Positions 63,939-64,000 of a DNA stretch of 64,000 bases are shown here, piece by piece. The position numbers were made by a program, and so were the translations under genes. Under the pieces are notes generated by a model. That model had not been told where the DNA came from, did not search any database, and saw only the letters and a program-made list of their open reading frames with translations. The stretch comes from Cognatiyoonia sp965661665 (GTDB lineage: Bacteria > Pseudomonadota > Alphaproteobacteria > Rhodobacterales > Rhodobacteraceae), in NCBI RefSeq assembly GCF_965661665.1, contig NZ_CBFIEO010000007.1, positions 62,001 to 126,000 of the forward strand, written 5' to 3'. How positions within the stretch are numbered: the stretch's first letter is position 1; every line of letters starts with the position of its first letter.

Positions 63939-64000
63939 GGCCGCAGCTATTCCAAAGATCTAGAAACGATGACCCGTGCGCGAGCCTTGCGTCGCGCGAA
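63939..64000. other. Window end, possible start of another gene
   Basis: An ATG at 63969 opens a frame MTRARALRRA to the edge. No ribosome binding site is evident, and too little sequence is present for a call. Confidence 0.2.

Overview
The window looks like chromosomal DNA of a marine alphaproteobacterium of the Rhodobacteraceae (Roseobacter group). The basis is protein similarity recalled from those genomes: a C4-pathway hemA, the cysG-DUF2849-cysI-cysH-DUF934 sulfite cluster next to an Lrp regulator, the alr-mlaE-mlaF-pqiA-radA-cvpA-purF run, the amidase-PBP1A-prfB arrangement and a VPLPA-CTERM type protein. Almost everything is housekeeping. I see no phage, transposase, CRISPR array or integrated element. 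A run of 19 N at 37591-37609 shows the sequence comes from a draft assembly.

Layout. 1-4.9 kb: end of dusA, an iron/2-oxoglutarate oxygenase, a WYL regulator with a double inverted repeat in front of it, tatABC, an AAA+ ATPase and a periplasmic protein. 5-20 kb: a long, mostly minus-strand block for envelope and nucleotide functions (LytM lipoprotein, pcm, surE, SDR, purF, cvpA, radA, pqiA-like, mlaFE, alr, dnaB, pyrE, pyrC). 20-24 kb: a dioxygenase/LacI divergent pair, infC, and an Ala/Asp-rich protein. 24-30 kb: ferredoxin-NADP reductase and the sulfate/sulfite assimilation cluster with its Lrp-type regulator. 30-36.5 kb: P450, an AerR/PpaA-like B12 protein, tpiA, an isopenicillin-N-synthase-like oxygenase, two Fe-S assembly genes and tgt. 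36.5-42 kb: lon (split only by the N gap), two tandem small signal-peptide/membrane proteins, a dead HU gene, a histidine phosphatase, tRNA-Val and tRNA-Asp. 42-56 kb: M20 peptidase, hemA, RodZ-like protein, DsbA-like protein, aminotransferase, a dead amidase, PBP1A, prfB, a dead endonuclease/exonuclease/phosphatase gene, bactofilin and M23 peptidase. 56-64 kb: DUF455, Bcp, a giant AsmA-like protein, queA, MFS permease, DUF924.

The most notable theme is gene decay inside a compact housekeeping region. I reconstructed by hand at least seven loci broken by in-frame stops or frameshifts: a VPLPA-CTERM protein, a PqiA-like protein, the N-terminal anchor of an Ala/Asp-rich protein, TfoX, an HU-family protein, the cell-division amidase and an EEP-family lipoprotein. 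Two of the frameshifts are +1 in homopolymers (eight C, nine T), so part may be sequencing error. The amidase (four stops, two frameshifts) and HU loci look like true pseudogenes. Loss of the amidase is interesting because a LytM-type amidase activator with degenerate zinc ligands lies intact at 5-6 kb.

Regulatory points of interest are the AUA start codon of infC, paired operators before the WYL and Lrp regulators, a 28-bp perfect tandem repeat between the P450 and the B12-sensor gene, and a heat-shock-like promoter before lon. I did not find an obviously new multi-gene system; the best candidates for new biology are the paired small membrane proteins at 39.4-40.2 kb and the B12 protein/P450 pair.
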